NCBI GenBank assembly: GCA_030272815.1
Contig: JAJSZT010000018.1
Location: 1 to 52,620 of the forward strand
Length of the DNA stretch: 52,620 nucleotides
Direction of reading: 5' to 3'
Source of the DNA: Deltaproteobacteria bacterium
Lineage (GTDB): Bacteria > Desulfobacterota > Desulfobacteria > Desulfobacterales > ETH-SRB1
The notes beneath the pieces were generated by a model. It was not told the DNA's origin and made no database searches. It worked only from the letters and a program-made list of their open reading frames with translations. The translations under genes and the position numbers were made by a program. Below, piece after piece: positions 25,200 to 33,696 of the stretch; the stretch's first letter is position 1; each line of letters starts with the position of its first letter.

Positions 25200-26699
25200 A
25201 TGAGGAAAACGCGATTTGTATCCATATTGTCGCTTGGTCTGATCATTTTTTTTGCTTCTCAGTCAGGGGCACATACGCACAGAATTTCACTTCTGATTGA
25301 TACGGACATGGCGCTGGATGACATTCGGGCGCTTGTCATGGTCTTAAATTCCGATTGGATTGACGTTCCTTTGATTGTTTGCTCTGATGGCGCTGTTTCA
25401 CCGCAGATAGGGTGTCGCAACCTGGGGATACTTCTGGAATATTTTGAAAAAAGGGATACAGATATTGTTGCTGGAAGGACATTGGGAAAACCCGCCCCTC
25501 TTTGGAGGTCGTGGTCTGAAAACCTGAACTGGCCTCAATTATTTACAATAACTGCCAAAACAACGAAAATCCCATCAGCGACAGATGCAATTCTGAAAAC
25601 CCTCAACAAATCAACGGAACAGGTAATCTATCTTTGCCTTGGGCCTTTAACGAATTTGGCTGATGCAATCCGCCTGGATCCAACTGTAAAAGAAAAAATC
25701 TCAAGAGTCATATTTTACGGAAGCTCTCCCAACGCTGTAGATTCTAATTGGAACTATACACGAGATAGTAAATCAGCCGATTTTGTTTTCAAATCCGGCC
25801 TGAATATCCACTCGCTCCATATTGCTCAAAAGAAAAAATCATTAATGTTTGATCAAAATCTCTACGGCAGGATAAAGACTATGCAAACGCGTGCAGCGCG
25901 TATTGTAACCTTTCTCCACGATACTCCGGTGATAACAGGTCTTTTGGAGGATGGTCATTTTCGCGTGTGGGATGAAATGACGATAATCTATCTGAATCAC
26001 CCATCTTTGTTCAAGCTCGCGCCAAAGGAAGAGAGCGCTCACATCATGGTTCTTGAGGATTTCAGAACAGATCTTGTTGAGCAAGCGTATTTGAAGCTTT
26101 TGGATTATTCTGCCGACCTTCACCTGAACCAACGGACGGCAGTGGTTCTGAATGACTTTCCTGTTGCCCCATCCATGTTTAAAGAAGATGTCAGGCCGTA
26201 TGTGAAAAAAATTATTGAAACACATGGCCTTGAGGAGTGGAAGGCCTGCCTTTTGACCAACGAGTTTCACCGCCACCTTGGGATATATTCGATCGTTGGA
26301 GCCAAGATGGGAATAAGGGCTCGGGAGATTCTGGAAGCTCCTTTTGACGAACTCAATGTCATTTCGATTACAGGAAAATCTCCGCCTTTAAGCTGTATGA
26401 ATGACGGGCTCCAGGCAGCAACCGGCGCAAGCCTTGGCCGGGGCGCTATTGAGGTTTTAGAACAGTCCCCAAAACCAGCGGCAATTTTTGTTTACAAAGA
26501 TAAAAAACTGACCTTAGAGATCAAGAAAGATGTGCTCAACAAAATCAAAAAAGATATTAATGCCGCACTTAAAACATATGGGGGATTGAACCGGGAATAT
26601 TTTGCACATATCCGTAAGTTGTCAATAGATTACTGGATTGAACTTGATAGAAAGAAAATCTTTGATGAAACTGTAAGGTTAAAAGGAGAACAAAAATGA
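25200..26699 (+). CDS. Exported fusion of nucleoside-hydrolase-like and FmdE-like domains
   Basis: A 499-residue protein with a signal peptide (SQSGA) before His25 (HTHRIS). Residues 30-330 resemble inosine-uridine nucleoside hydrolases: IDTDMALDDIRAL (34-46) corresponds to the Ca2+-binding DTDxGxDD motif, and CLGPLTNLADAI is also typical. From about 355 the chain switches to an FmdE-type domain with FHRHLGIYSIVGAKMG, TGKSPPLSCMNDGLQAATGA and SLGRGAIEV. FmdE-like domains occur as zinc-containing subunit E of formylmethanofuran dehydrogenase and in metal or molybdenum/tungsten contexts. Glycine is replaced by Ala-Leu in the DTD motif, so hydrolase activity is uncertain. It is translationally coupled to the next DUF4198 gene by an ATGA overlap. 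Confidence 0.78.
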   Translation: MRKTRFVSILSLGLIIFFASQSGAHTHRISLLIDTDMALDDIRALVMVLNSDWIDVPLIVCSDGAVSPQIGCRNLGILLEYFEKRDTDIVAGRTLGKPAPLWRSWSENLNWPQLFTITAKTTKIPSATDAILKTLNKSTEQVIYLCLGPLTNLADAIRLDPTVKEKISRVIFYGSSPNAVDSNWNYTRDSKSADFVFKSGLNIHSLHIAQKKKSLMFDQNLYGRIKTMQTRAARIVTFLHDTPVITGLLEDGHFRVWDEMTIIYLNHPSLFKLAPKEESAHIMVLEDFRTDLVEQAYLKLLDYSADLHLNQRTAVVLNDFPVAPSMFKEDVRPYVKKIIETHGLEEWKACLLTNEFHRHLGIYSIVGAKMGIRAREILEAPFDELNVISITGKSPPLSCMNDGLQAATGASLGRGAIEVLEQSPKPAAIFVYKDKKLTLEIKKDVLNKIKKDINAALKTYGGLNREYFAHIRKLSIDYWIELDRKKIFDETVRLKGEQK

Positions 26700-27502
26700 A
26701 AAAAGAAAAAGAACAAAGATCGTGGTTGAAGGTTTGTATTTTAGTTGTGTTGTTGTCGGTAATTACTTCACAGGCGAAAGCGCACAACCTCTGGCTGGCG
26801 CTTGATCACTATTCTCACAGGGTCGGCGAGACCGCAAAGGTATTTCTGTACCTGGCACATTCGCTTCCTTTTGCCGATCTTGGAAAACCGGAAATGATGA
26901 AGGAGTTCTTTTATCTTGATCCATCCGGCAAGCAAAAAGAATTCGAGCTGAAAAAGCCTGATCCTGAATCATTTTTCAATGAAGTAGGTGTTCCATTGGC
27001 CATGCAGCAAGAAGGGACATATATGGCAGGCGTTGTGATGAAGCCGATCTTTATGACCACAACTCCCAAGGGAAGGAAAATGCAGAGCAAGAAAGACCTT
27101 CCGGATGCCATAAACTGCCGTTATGTTGAGTTTTTTGCCAAGGCGATCTTTCATGCTGGAAAACCGGGTGGAAATGCTTACAAAACCGTATTGGATCAGA
27201 CAATTGAGATGGTGCCGCAAAAGGATCCGTGTCTGATGAAAACAGGCGAATATCTTCCTGTAAAAGTGTTATTCAAAGGCAAACCGCTTACAGGGGAATT
27301 TGTATATGCCACCTATGTTGGATTCTCAACAAGGGAAGACTATGCTTACACTACCAAAACTGATCATAAGGGCATTGCCATGATTCGTATCACAAATCCG
27401 GGTATCTGGTGGATCAAGGTGCCGCACAAGGAGCATTATGAGGATCAAGCAGAGTGCGATGTCGGCCAGTATGCTGCTATCATGACTTTTGAGGTGAAGT
27501 GA
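26696..27502 (+). CDS. Periplasmic DUF4198 protein 3
   Basis: The 268-residue protein has a signal peptide ending AKA before His30 (HNLWLA). It closely resembles the copy at 15781: QSKKDLPDAINCRYVEFFAKA, IEMVPQKDPCLMKTGEYLPV, VYATYVGFSTREDYAYTTKT and a final MTFEVK. ATG 26696 overlaps the stop of the nucleoside-hydrolase/FmdE gene by four bases, so the two are probably made together and may work as a pair. A metal or metal-complex binding role in the periplasm is inferred from the family. Confidence 0.83.
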   Translation: MKKEKEQRSWLKVCILVVLLSVITSQAKAHNLWLALDHYSHRVGETAKVFLYLAHSLPFADLGKPEMMKEFFYLDPSGKQKEFELKKPDPESFFNEVGVPLAMQQEGTYMAGVVMKPIFMTTTPKGRKMQSKKDLPDAINCRYVEFFAKAIFHAGKPGGNAYKTVLDQTIEMVPQKDPCLMKTGEYLPVKVLFKGKPLTGEFVYATYVGFSTREDYAYTTKTDHKGIAMIRITNPGIWWIKVPHKEHYEDQAECDVGQYAAIMTFEVK

Positions 27503-27563
27503 TGATCAGGCGAGAAGGTGAGCAGGTGGGAAAAACTGATCAAGAAAAGGGGGGGAGCTGGAT

Positions 27564-29621
27564 ATGAAGAAATTAAGATTGCTGGTTTTTTTGTTAGGGA
27601 TTTTTGGTTTTATCTTGCCTTGTGTTAGCCTGGCAGATGAAGAAAAGAAAGAAGATGTGGATAAATCCGTAAAGCTTGAACGGATTGTGGTTACTTCTCC
27701 AAGAACGGATGAAGAGTTAAAGGTTGAGATTCCGGTTGTCGACTCTACTTACCAGGTCGGCGCCACAGTGGTGGATGTCCTGGACAGTATGTCCGGTATC
27801 GATATCGAAAGAACGAGTCTGGGAACCCCGAATAATTCTATGGTAAAGATAAGGGGATTGGGTGAAGACAGGTATATAGTAAATCTTGACGGAAGGCCAT
27901 TGACCGGAGCAGGTGTTTATGGCGGCTACTATGTTGACTGGAGCATGCTTTCTCTACAGGATGTTGAAAAAATCGAAGTAATCAAGGGGGCTTATCTGGC
28001 TGAGTATGGGAATACATTGGGAGGTGTCATCAATGTTGTTCCAAAGGAGCCGACGGAAAAACTTGACCTTAGAATTGCAGCAGGAGTCAAAGAGTATGAC
28101 ACATACGATGTACAGGCTCTGGTTTCAAAACGGACAGGGCCATTCGGAATTGTCGTGGGAGGCGGTTACCAGGAGAGTGACGGTTACCTCCGGAATAATT
28201 ATATGGAAAGAAAGGATATTTCTGCCTCTCTTTCTTATTATTTACCTGGAGAAGGGAAGATCAAGATTGGTGTGCGCTATAATGAAGGGGAATACGGCAT
28301 GATCGTCGAGAATATGAAGGATTCTGCCAATTACGATAGCAGCTATCCGGAAAGTGAGGGAGATACCCTTATTGGTCCCGGATTTTGGTGGCAATGGGGA
28401 AGAAGCCTTGGCGATGGTAGTTATTACCAGAAGGAAAGGTATGAGTGGGATGTTGTTTTGGAAAAGAATCTTTTTGGAATAGATTGGGAGGCAAGATATT
28501 ATCTGAACGATGAAGACCGAACAGATTATGTTTATGAAGAGACGAGTGGTGTTCTGGCTATGAAACGTGATGCTCCGCCTGATTATTCCTGGGGTTGGGG
28601 TTTCAAAGGAGGAAAGGTAGTATCAAATCATACCCTGAAAGCTGGAGTTGAGGGGAATTACCTGGGGTATGGGGGAATAACATACAAACATGTTGATAAA
28701 ACGTATCTTGGGGGATGGTTTGAAGACTCAGAGGACAAGCACGAGCTTTCCAAAGTCAATTCAGCCTTTATCCAAGACAGATGGTCTATGCTTTCAAACC
28801 TGGATGTTTATCTGGGACTCAGGGTTGATGACTACAAGGGAGATGATACAAAAGACTGTAAGGCTGTTGAGGATACACCTCTCTCTCCCAAGTTCGGCCT
28901 TTTCTATTCCCCAATAACCGATCTTGAAACCTTTATTACCGTGGCAAGAGCCGTCAATTTTCCAACTCTTCCCAAATATTACTGGTATTATAACGGATAT
29001 CAACCGCCTGATAGAAAAGCTTTGACTTTTGAGGATTCCATGCAATACGAGATCGGGGGAATATATAAGGGAATCAGGGATACCAGTATCTCCGCAAAGG
29101 TCTATCATTACGATATCGATGATTATCTCAGGTGGATATTTGGTTATAAACCGAGTCGTGTGGTTTATAACATCGACAATGTTAAGCTGACAGGCTTTGA
29201 GTTGGATATTGACTCAAAACTTTTCAATAATGTTTATGCTTTTGCGAACTATACCTATCAAATTACTGACAAAGAAGGCGATATACTCGATAAGAGCAAT
29301 ATCTCCGATGAAATTAGCGAATTACCTGAACATAAGTTTAATGTAGGGATTCAATATAAAAGGGATGATGGCGCGCTTGCCAGATTAACTTTAAAATGGG
29401 TCGATTCCAGGGAGGTTCCCATAGGCGCGGCAAATAAGGCTGATACAGGAGAGATGGACAGCTATTCCCTGCTCAACTGCATAATCAAGTATCCGGTTAT
29501 AAAGGATCATGGTTATCTCTACGCAGGATGTGAGAATATATTAGATGAGGAATATGAAGAGAGTTACGGATATCCGATGCCGGATCGTATGTTTTATGGA
29601 GGAATTGAAGTTAGGTTTTAG
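27564..29621 (+). CDS. TonB-dependent outer-membrane receptor 6
   Basis: A 685-residue receptor after a GGGGGAGC ribosome site, with a signal peptide to about residue 24. VKLERIVVTSPRT is a good TonB-box candidate. The plug has DVLDSMSGIDIERTSLG, IRGLGEDRY, LDGRPLTGAG and KIEVIKGAYLAEYGN. It belongs with receptors 4 and 5: the region FPTLPKYYWYYNGY aligns with RLP-C-P-U-DYYWW, but here Lys and no Cys or TGA stand at the key sites. The C terminus is RMFYGGIEVRF. Its first 50 or so codons are duplicated in broken form near 38100. Confidence 0.9.
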   Translation: MKKLRLLVFLLGIFGFILPCVSLADEEKKEDVDKSVKLERIVVTSPRTDEELKVEIPVVDSTYQVGATVVDVLDSMSGIDIERTSLGTPNNSMVKIRGLGEDRYIVNLDGRPLTGAGVYGGYYVDWSMLSLQDVEKIEVIKGAYLAEYGNTLGGVINVVPKEPTEKLDLRIAAGVKEYDTYDVQALVSKRTGPFGIVVGGGYQESDGYLRNNYMERKDISASLSYYLPGEGKIKIGVRYNEGEYGMIVENMKDSANYDSSYPESEGDTLIGPGFWWQWGRSLGDGSYYQKERYEWDVVLEKNLFGIDWEARYYLNDEDRTDYVYEETSGVLAMKRDAPPDYSWGWGFKGGKVVSNHTLKAGVEGNYLGYGGITYKHVDKTYLGGWFEDSEDKHELSKVNSAFIQDRWSMLSNLDVYLGLRVDDYKGDDTKDCKAVEDTPLSPKFGLFYSPITDLETFITVARAVNFPTLPKYYWYYNGYQPPDRKALTFEDSMQYEIGGIYKGIRDTSISAKVYHYDIDDYLRWIFGYKPSRVVYNIDNVKLTGFELDIDSKLFNNVYAFANYTYQITDKEGDILDKSNISDEISELPEHKFNVGIQYKRDDGALARLTLKWVDSREVPIGAANKADTGEMDSYSLLNCIIKYPVIKDHGYLYAGCENILDEEYEESYGYPMPDRMFYGGIEVRF

Positions 29622-29633
29622 ATTGCAATAATC

Positions 29634-29872
29634 AGTGCCTGAACGAAAACTCAAAACACCTTAAATTATAGTCAGTTGGATGCTATTCTCAAATCGAAGA
29701 TTTTTAGCAGTTAGCTTTTAGCAATTAGCCTTTAGCTTAAAAAATCAAACAGATAACACATTCAGCTAAGAGCTGACAGCTAATGGCTAATAGCTTTTTC
29801 ACAAATCTTCACATTGGCAAATAAGCTGAAACTATTGCCAGTATTGAAAAAAATACTTTTCGTTCAGGCGCT
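29634..29872. mobile_element. MITE-like element, AGCT-rich, copy 2 (copy 1 at 6205-6404)
   Basis: The left end AGTGCCTGAACGAAAACT is an inverted match to the right end ACTTTTCGTTCAGGCGCT (two mismatches). The interior is again built from TAGC/AGCTAA words. It is 39 bases longer than copy 1. It occupies almost the whole gap between receptor 6 and the third TP-methylase-like gene. Confidence 0.72.
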
Positions 29873-29908
29873 AATTACTAACGATAAGAATTTAGTGAGG
29901 ACTTAGTT

Positions 29909-30760
29909 ATGAAAATATCAAGGCATTTGATTTTAATATTTTTTCTTGCGGCTTTTCTCTTTTGTTTTTCTGCGTCTGTCTGTTTTGCCGGAAATACAGG
30001 GAAGCTTTATATCCTTGGGATGGGGCCGTCCGGGCCCGATTTGACAGCTCCAAGGGCAATTGCCATTCTTGAAAAAGCAGATACAATTCTCTGTTCTTCG
30101 CGCATGCAAAAAAGGTTTTGGAAGCATGTTGATCCCAATAAGGTAGCCTTTAATCCCTGGGAAGGAATACATGGTGAAGAAGCCGGGAAATTAAGAAAAA
30201 CAGATTACCAAAAGTGGATCGTGAGGGTTGAAAAACAAAAGAAAAAAATTCAAACCTTTGTGTTGCAGCATATTAAAAACGGCAAGACCGTAGCAATGCT
30301 GGATGGAGGTGATCCGTGTGTTTACGGCCCGTCTCTTTATTGGTTGTTGAAAGGGTTTGACGATCGATATTTTGAAATCATTCCTGGAATGAGCGCTTTT
30401 AATGCGGCAAGCGCTGCTCTCAAAAGACCCATGACAGGGGAAAATACACAATTTGTTATGCTCACAGCGCCATTTTCTCTGTTTGGAGATTCTTATAAAA
30501 AGGCTGATGAAGTCCTGCAAGATCTTTCAAAGTATAAAACAACAATGGTCTTTTATATGGCGCTCTCTTCAATGGATAAACTTGTTGAGAAATTCAAAAA
30601 ATACTATCCGCCTGAACTTCCAATGGCTGTAGTCTATTACGCAGGTTATCCGGAAAAAGAGAAGGTGCTGAGGAGTATGCTTGGGACAATTCTTGATGAT
30701 CTGAAGAAGGTTGATGAAAAGTGGTTAGGTCTTCTGATAATCGGAGAATGTGCAAAGTAA
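29909..30760 (+). CDS. Exported tetrapyrrole-methylase-fold protein 3
   Basis: A 283-residue, more distant paralogue of the proteins at 20965 and 24278. A signal peptide (about 1-27, SVCFA) precedes GKLYILGMGPSGPDLTAPRA, MLDGGDPCVYGPSLYWLL, IIPGMSAFNAASAALKRPM and VYYAGYPEKEKVL. GDP is kept in the middle motif but the SAM-loop equivalent is GPSGP. It follows receptor 6, completing a third receptor plus TP-fold pair, although a MITE-like element now separates them. Confidence 0.85.
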   Translation: MKISRHLILIFFLAAFLFCFSASVCFAGNTGKLYILGMGPSGPDLTAPRAIAILEKADTILCSSRMQKRFWKHVDPNKVAFNPWEGIHGEEAGKLRKTDYQKWIVRVEKQKKKIQTFVLQHIKNGKTVAMLDGGDPCVYGPSLYWLLKGFDDRYFEIIPGMSAFNAASAALKRPMTGENTQFVMLTAPFSLFGDSYKKADEVLQDLSKYKTTMVFYMALSSMDKLVEKFKKYYPPELPMAVVYYAGYPEKEKVLRSMLGTILDDLKKVDEKWLGLLIIGECAK

Positions 30761-30766
30761 ATACGT

Positions 30767-30852
30767 TCACGGTTCACGGTTTACGGTTTTTTCAATGAAC
30801 TATGCAACAACTGAAGCATTTTAACCGTAAACTGTTAACTGTAAACCGTAAA
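30767..30852. repeat. CGTTAACCGTAAACTG-type spacer repeat
   Basis: ACGGTTCACGGTTTACGGTT on the left is roughly complementary to AACCGTAAACTGTTAACTGT on the right. The same words fill 9227-9261 between exbD and its upstream gene. No gene is present. Confidence 0.55.
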
Positions 30853-30863
30853 AGGATATTGAA

Positions 30864-32252
30864 TTGAAAGATATACTGAACAACCATCATCTGAAAAGAG
30901 AAATAGGTCTTTTTTCGGCAACCATTTTGGTAATTGCCAACATGGTGGGCACCGGCATATTCACTACTTCGGGTTTCATCATGGAAGAGTTGGGCAATCC
31001 TCAGGCAATGCTTTTGTGCTGGCTTGTCGGAGGCGTTTTTGCCCTGTGCGGGGCGCTCTGTTACGGAGAGTTGGGCGCTATGTTCCCAAGGGCGGGCGGA
31101 GAATATGTCTTTTTGAGAGAAAGCTTTGGCAAAGGCATGGGTTTTCTTTCGGGCTGGATATCTTTAATTGTCGGGTTTTCAGCCCCTATTGCAGCAGCAG
31201 CAATTGCCTTTGCCACATATTTTTTCCGCATCCTGCCTGCTTCGTTTAGCGCAAAATTCACTGCTCCTTTCCTGGAAATCGGCATTTTTGCAATATCCCC
31301 GATTACCATGCTGGCAATAACTGTTATCATTATATTTTCGCTGATTCATTATCACAGCGTTTTTTTAGGTGCCAGAGTGCAAAACAGCCTGACTGTGTTC
31401 AAGATAGGTCTTATCATTGTCTTTGTTACGGCAGGTTTCTGCCTAGGTCATGGCTCAACAGAAAATTTCTCCAAAGGCCTGGAGATAGGTTTGATTTTCC
31501 AGGACAAATTTGCTATTTCATTAATATTTATCACATTTGCCTACAGCGGATGGAATGCTGCTGCTTATCTTGGAGGTGAGATAAAAAAACCAGAAAGAAA
31601 TATCCCGCTTGCTCTTTTTACCGGCACAGCCCTGGTAGTTTGTTTATATCTTCTTTTAAATATCGTCTATATCTATGCGCTATCGCCGGGCGAGATGAGC
31701 GGAGTGCTTGAAGTAGGAACAAAATCCGCTGTTTCTCTGTTTGGCGATAATATTAGCAGATATTTCAGCGGAGCTATTGCCCTGGGTATTCTATCGGTTC
31801 TAAGCGCTATGATCATGGCCGGACCAAGGGTCTATTACGCCATGTCAAAAGACGGTGTCTTTTTTGAACTTTTCGGCAAGGTCAATGCCCTTCGCCAGAC
31901 GCCTGCGCATGCCATATTACTGCAAGCAGCGATCGCTATTGTCATGGTTATCACCGCATCCTTTGATAAGCTTCTTTTATATATCGGCTTTACGCTTTCA
32001 CTGTGCGCTATGCTGACTGTAGTCGGAATGATGCTCCTCAGGATAAAAAAGCCTGATCTAAAGCGTAGTTATAAAACATTCGGATATCCTGTAACCCCGC
32101 TTTTGTTTATTTTAGGCAATTTATGGATTATCTATTTTTGCATAAAAAGCAGGCCGATTACCTCTTTATTCGGATTAGGAACAATAGGATTAGGCATTTT
32201 ATTTTATTCATATTTTAGAAGAAAAAACAGGATCGTTGGAAAGGAGACTTAA
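30864..32252 (+). CDS. APC-family amino acid permease
   Basis: A 462-residue membrane protein with about 12 helices. The first contains the substrate-binding unwound motif ANMVGTGIFTTSG, and helix 6 has FAYSGWNAAAYLGGEIKKPERNIP. Both are typical of the APC/LAT group. It probably exchanges or takes up amino acids across the inner membrane. It starts at TTG 30864 after AAAAGG. Its last 45 or so codons recur as a broken copy at 38424-38556. A link to the metal genes is not evident; it may belong with the following lipoprotein gene, whose start abuts its stop. Confidence 0.88.
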   Translation: MKDILNNHHLKREIGLFSATILVIANMVGTGIFTTSGFIMEELGNPQAMLLCWLVGGVFALCGALCYGELGAMFPRAGGEYVFLRESFGKGMGFLSGWISLIVGFSAPIAAAAIAFATYFFRILPASFSAKFTAPFLEIGIFAISPITMLAITVIIIFSLIHYHSVFLGARVQNSLTVFKIGLIIVFVTAGFCLGHGSTENFSKGLEIGLIFQDKFAISLIFITFAYSGWNAAAYLGGEIKKPERNIPLALFTGTALVVCLYLLLNIVYIYALSPGEMSGVLEVGTKSAVSLFGDNISRYFSGAIALGILSVLSAMIMAGPRVYYAMSKDGVFFELFGKVNALRQTPAHAILLQAAIAIVMVITASFDKLLLYIGFTLSLCAMLTVVGMMLLRIKKPDLKRSYKTFGYPVTPLLFILGNLWIIYFCIKSRPITSLFGLGTIGLGILFYSYFRRKNRIVGKET

Positions 32253-32255
32253 GTG

Positions 32256-32765
32256 ATGAAAAAGATTACCTGTTTATTGATGTTCCTTTTTTTAATCTCT
32301 GCCGGTTGTGCGCCTTTGATTTCCAGAGAATTGAGAAAGGAGTTGTCACCGGATATAACCTTTAAGCAGGTTATCAAAAACCCGGATACCCATAAGGGGA
32401 AGAGGATTCTTATCAGCGGAATAATTCTCGGCTCCAAGAACACGAAAGAAGGGACCCTGATTGAGATACTTCAAAAACCGGCGGACATAGGGGGAAGGCC
32501 TAAAGATGTGGATGATTCCGATGGGAGGTTTCTGGCTCTATACGATGGGTATTTGGATACAGAGATCTATAGCCGCGGGCGAGATGTGGCAGTGGCAGGG
32601 GAAATCACAGGAAAAAGGATACTGCCTCTGGGGGAAATAGATTATATCTATCCCCTCATTTCTATCAAGGAAATTCATCTCTTCAAGGTCAGAAAAGAAG
32701 AAAGATTTCGTTATCATCCCTATCCTTATTGGTGGTGGTATCATCCCCGGTGGTATCATCCATAG
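32256..32765 (+). CDS. Slp-family outer-membrane lipoprotein
   Basis: A 169-residue protein with a lipobox (LISAGC) for lipid attachment, followed by a domain with LSPDITFKQVIKNPDTHKGK, VIWGG-type strand equivalents (RILISGIILGSKN) and GRFLALYDGYLDTEIYSRGRD, as in Slp (starvation-inducible outer-membrane lipoprotein). The tail is a striking His/Trp/Tyr/Pro stretch (HPYPYWWWYHPRWYHP). GTG 32253 directly after the permease stop is an alternative start; AAGGAG at 32240-32245 fits both. The His/aromatic tail might bind metal. Confidence 0.8.
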   Translation: MKKITCLLMFLFLISAGCAPLISRELRKELSPDITFKQVIKNPDTHKGKRILISGIILGSKNTKEGTLIEILQKPADIGGRPKDVDDSDGRFLALYDGYLDTEIYSRGRDVAVAGEITGKRILPLGEIDYIYPLISIKEIHLFKVRKEERFRYHPYPYWWWYHPRWYHP

Positions 32766-32787
32766 TTGTAAGTTTGGAACACACAAA

Positions 32788-32875
32788 CTGCAATAATGGT
32801 TCATAGCTCTTAGCTGGTAAGCTGGTAAGCTCAACGGCTTAACGGCTCAATAGCTCGCCCGAAGGGCGCTAACTT
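32788..32875. repeat. AGCTTA-rich spacer repeat, copy 2 (copy 1 at 15671-15759)
   Basis: It shares TGCAATAATGGTTC at the start and AGCTCGCCCGAAGGGCGCTA at the end with copy 1, with GGTAAGCT/ACGGCT words between. It lies just upstream of Ton system II. Confidence 0.75.
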
Positions 32876-32907
32876 GAAATAAAAAGCTGGGAAGCGAAGG
32901 CGTTATT

Positions 32908-33696
32908 ATGGATTTTTTTATTAAGTGGAACCATAAATCAGTTGTCATGTTTGTATTAGCATCTGCGGTTCTATTTAATCCCGTACTCACCTATGCCGAA
33001 CAAATAAGCCAGGCGCTCAAAATTACAGTGGATACCAACGAAGCGGCAAAAGATTCGCAAAAAAAGATCGATAAGTTGGACGAGAAGACCAGGCAGATGC
33101 TTGAAGCATATCGTGCGACAATCAAAGAGACGGAATCGTTGCGGATATATAATAAGCAGTTGAAAGAGCTGATTGCATCGCAAGAAGAGGAGGCGCGCTC
33201 ACTTGAAAAACAGATGCAAGACATTGAGCAAACGCAACGCAAAATCGTGCCCTTGATGTACCGAATGATTGATACACTTGAACAGTTTGTCGATCTTGAT
33301 GTGCCTTTTTTGCCAAAAGAGCGAGCGGAACGTATTCAAAAACTGCGTGAACGTATGCGCCGTGCGGATATACCGATTTCGGAAAAATATCGCCAGGTGC
33401 TTGAAGCCTACCAGGTGGAAAACAACTATGGCCGTACCATTGAAGCGAACCGTTCCGAGTTAAAGATGAATGGCGAAACACGGCTAGTCGATTTTTTGCG
33501 AATCGGACGGGTAGCGCTCTTTTATCAAACCATTGATAGCTATGAGAGCGGATATTGGGACCACGAATCCGGAACCTGGAAAGTTTTGCCGCATAGCTAT
33601 CGTTATGCTTTACAAAAAGGGCTTCAGATGGCGAGAAAACGGGCAGCACCAGACCTTCTGACATTACCTATTCCAGCACCTAAGGATATGCGATGA
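32908..33696 (+). CDS. DUF3450 coiled-coil periplasmic protein, Ton system II
   Basis: A 262-residue protein with a signal peptide ending TYA. A long coiled coil (about 40-120) carries the family pattern LEKQMQDIEQTQRKIVPLM and ERIQKLRERMRRADI. The C-terminal part contains RIGRVALFYQT and a G-x-W-x4 segment. DUF3450 genes regularly start operons of the long ExbB/ExbB/ExbD/TonB/TPR type (TonB2-like systems of Vibrio and others). It overlaps the next gene by ATGA. A role in regulating or assembling the motor is inferred. Confidence 0.87.
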   Translation: MDFFIKWNHKSVVMFVLASAVLFNPVLTYAEQISQALKITVDTNEAAKDSQKKIDKLDEKTRQMLEAYRATIKETESLRIYNKQLKELIASQEEEARSLEKQMQDIEQTQRKIVPLMYRMIDTLEQFVDLDVPFLPKERAERIQKLRERMRRADIPISEKYRQVLEAYQVENNYGRTIEANRSELKMNGETRLVDFLRIGRVALFYQTIDSYESGYWDHESGTWKVLPHSYRYALQKGLQMARKRAAPDLLTLPIPAPKDMR

